Source: Vreelandella massiliensis
GTDB taxonomy: Bacteria > Pseudomonadota > Gammaproteobacteria > Pseudomonadales > Halomonadaceae
NCBI RefSeq assembly: GCF_900155385.1
Contig: NZ_LT699744.1
Coordinates: 329,562 to 393,561, forward strand
Length of the DNA: 64,000 bases
Direction: 5' to 3'
Below the pieces are notes generated by a model, which made no database searches, was not told the DNA's origin, and worked only from the letters and a program-made list of their open reading frames with translations. Every line of letters starts with the position of its first letter. Position 1 is the stretch's first letter. This document shows positions 63,358-64,000 of the stretch, piece by piece. A program made the position numbers and the translations under genes.

Positions 63358-64000
63358 TTAATAAAGGCGATAATCGCGATAATCGGGACGCTTTTGCTGC
63401 TCCTCGACGACTTTGCGATAGCGCTTGTACTCCCACTGGTACTGCGCCGGGTCAAGGGCGATCGCCGCTTCGACACAGGCGTTGACGCCGGTGGCAGAGG
63501 TTGCATCGTCGGCGCTATAGACGCGCGCGTCGGCATCGAGAAAATGGATCTCAAAGCCCTGGCCAGGAACGCGCTTGGCCACTCCGGTGACCACCCGTGC
63601 CTGGGTGCGCGCAACCAGCTTGGGCAGAAGGGTGCCGGTGTAGGCGTCGCGATGAAAAAACGGCGCAAACACGCCGCTGCCCCAGCTAGGCTCCTGGTCG
63701 GGCAGAATACCGATGGCCTCGGAGCGTTTGAGCGCTTTGAGCAGTGCCGCGACACCCCGAGAGTTCGTCGGTACTAACGTTGCGCCCATGCGCTCGCGGC
63801 CCTCGCGAATCACCGGGTCTAGCGCGGCAATTTTGGGCGGCTCGTACATGGCGGTAAAAGGGAAGTGGCTTGAGAGCCAGAAGTTGAGTACCTCCCAGTT
63901 ACCAAAGTGCGGCGCCAGCACGATCACCCCGCGGCCCTCGGCGCGGGCGCTGTCGAGCTTGTCGCGGCCGTGCACGGCGAGAATACTCGCCTCGACGCGC
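63358..64000 (-). CDS. Lipid A biosynthesis acyltransferase (LpxL/HtrB family), 5' end outside window
   Basis: C-terminal about 213 residues; the frame continues past base 64000 (RVEASILAVHGRDKLDSAR). The catalytic HX4(D/E) motif is HFGNWE; further conserved blocks are GILPDQEPSWGSGVFAPFF and QYQWEYKRYRK. It adds a secondary acyl chain to lipid A at the inner membrane. LpxL versus LpxM cannot be decided from this part. Confidence 0.9.
   Translation of the reverse strand, partial: RVEASILAVHGRDKLDSARAEGRGVIVLAPHFGNWEVLNFWLSSHFPFTAMYEPPKIAALDPVIREGRERMGATLVPTNSRGVAALLKALKRSEAIGILPDQEPSWGSGVFAPFFHRDAYTGTLLPKLVARTQARVVTGVAKRVPGQGFEIHFLDADARVYSADDATSATGVNACVEAAIALDPAQYQWEYKRYRKVVEEQQKRPDYRDYRLY

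Overview
The window looks like a chromosomal segment of a moderately halophilic gammaproteobacterium close to Halomonas. This is inferred from the high G+C, the gammaproteobacterial order rnr-rlmB / rpsF-rpsR-rplI-dnaB, a complete Mrp (Mnh) Na+/H+ antiporter operon, glucosylglycerate compatible-solute genes, a HiPIP ferredoxin and an OpgGH glucan locus. No insertion sequence, prophage or CRISPR array is visible; the only mobile elements I see are two inteins in dnaB.

Layout. 1-1780: a sucA fragment joined out of frame to a GNAT/nitrilase gene, which looks chimeric. 1836-6080: drug/metabolite exporter, 2,4-dienoyl-CoA reductase (fadH) and threonine aldolase. 6396-11211: prkA-yeaH-spoVR stress operon. 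11299-13141: HiPIP, stand-alone RAM domain and an anchored endonuclease. 13263-13633: three tandem tRNA-Leu(CAG) genes on the minus strand. 13927-23602: rnr, rlmB, rpsF, rpsR, a DUF2232-like gene, rplI, and dnaB with two LAGLIDADG inteins, one in the P-loop. 23685-27699: two small unknown genes, a DCC protein, an iron-sulfur photolyase and, divergently, ferrochelatase. 27901-33770: mnhABCDEFG. 33774-43170 (minus): class V aminotransferase, cdd, deoD, deoB, deoA, deoC, nupC and pta. 43424-47356: glucosyl-3-phosphoglycerate phosphatase and synthase facing a GH13 sugar phosphorylase.

47437-55432 is the part most likely to be an undescribed system. It groups a CDP-alcohol phosphatidyltransferase, a zinc-less BchC-like dehydrogenase, a pterin-synthase homologue that has lost its usual catalytic residues, a glycosyltransferase-methyltransferase fusion, a flippase-like membrane protein, a RibD-type reductase without deaminase, a GTP cyclohydrolase II with a degenerate RibB domain, and a creatininase-family amidohydrolase. 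Together they suggest a GTP-derived pyrimidine or pterin that is reduced, glycosylated, methylated and attached to or moved across the membrane. This is inference.

55442-64000 is an envelope locus: FkbM methyltransferase, opgH, opgG, a sulfatase-like membrane hydrolase, manC, a small membrane protein and a partial lipid A acyltransferase.

Two similar inverted repeats (TAC-N14-GTA cores), one between photolyase and hemH and one upstream of opgG, resemble light-responsive LitR/CarH operators. Assembly quality needs caution: a full 58-base Illumina P5 adapter with a poly-T run sits inside the ribA-like gene (53842-53910), and the sucA/nitrilase junction near 325 may be another artefact.
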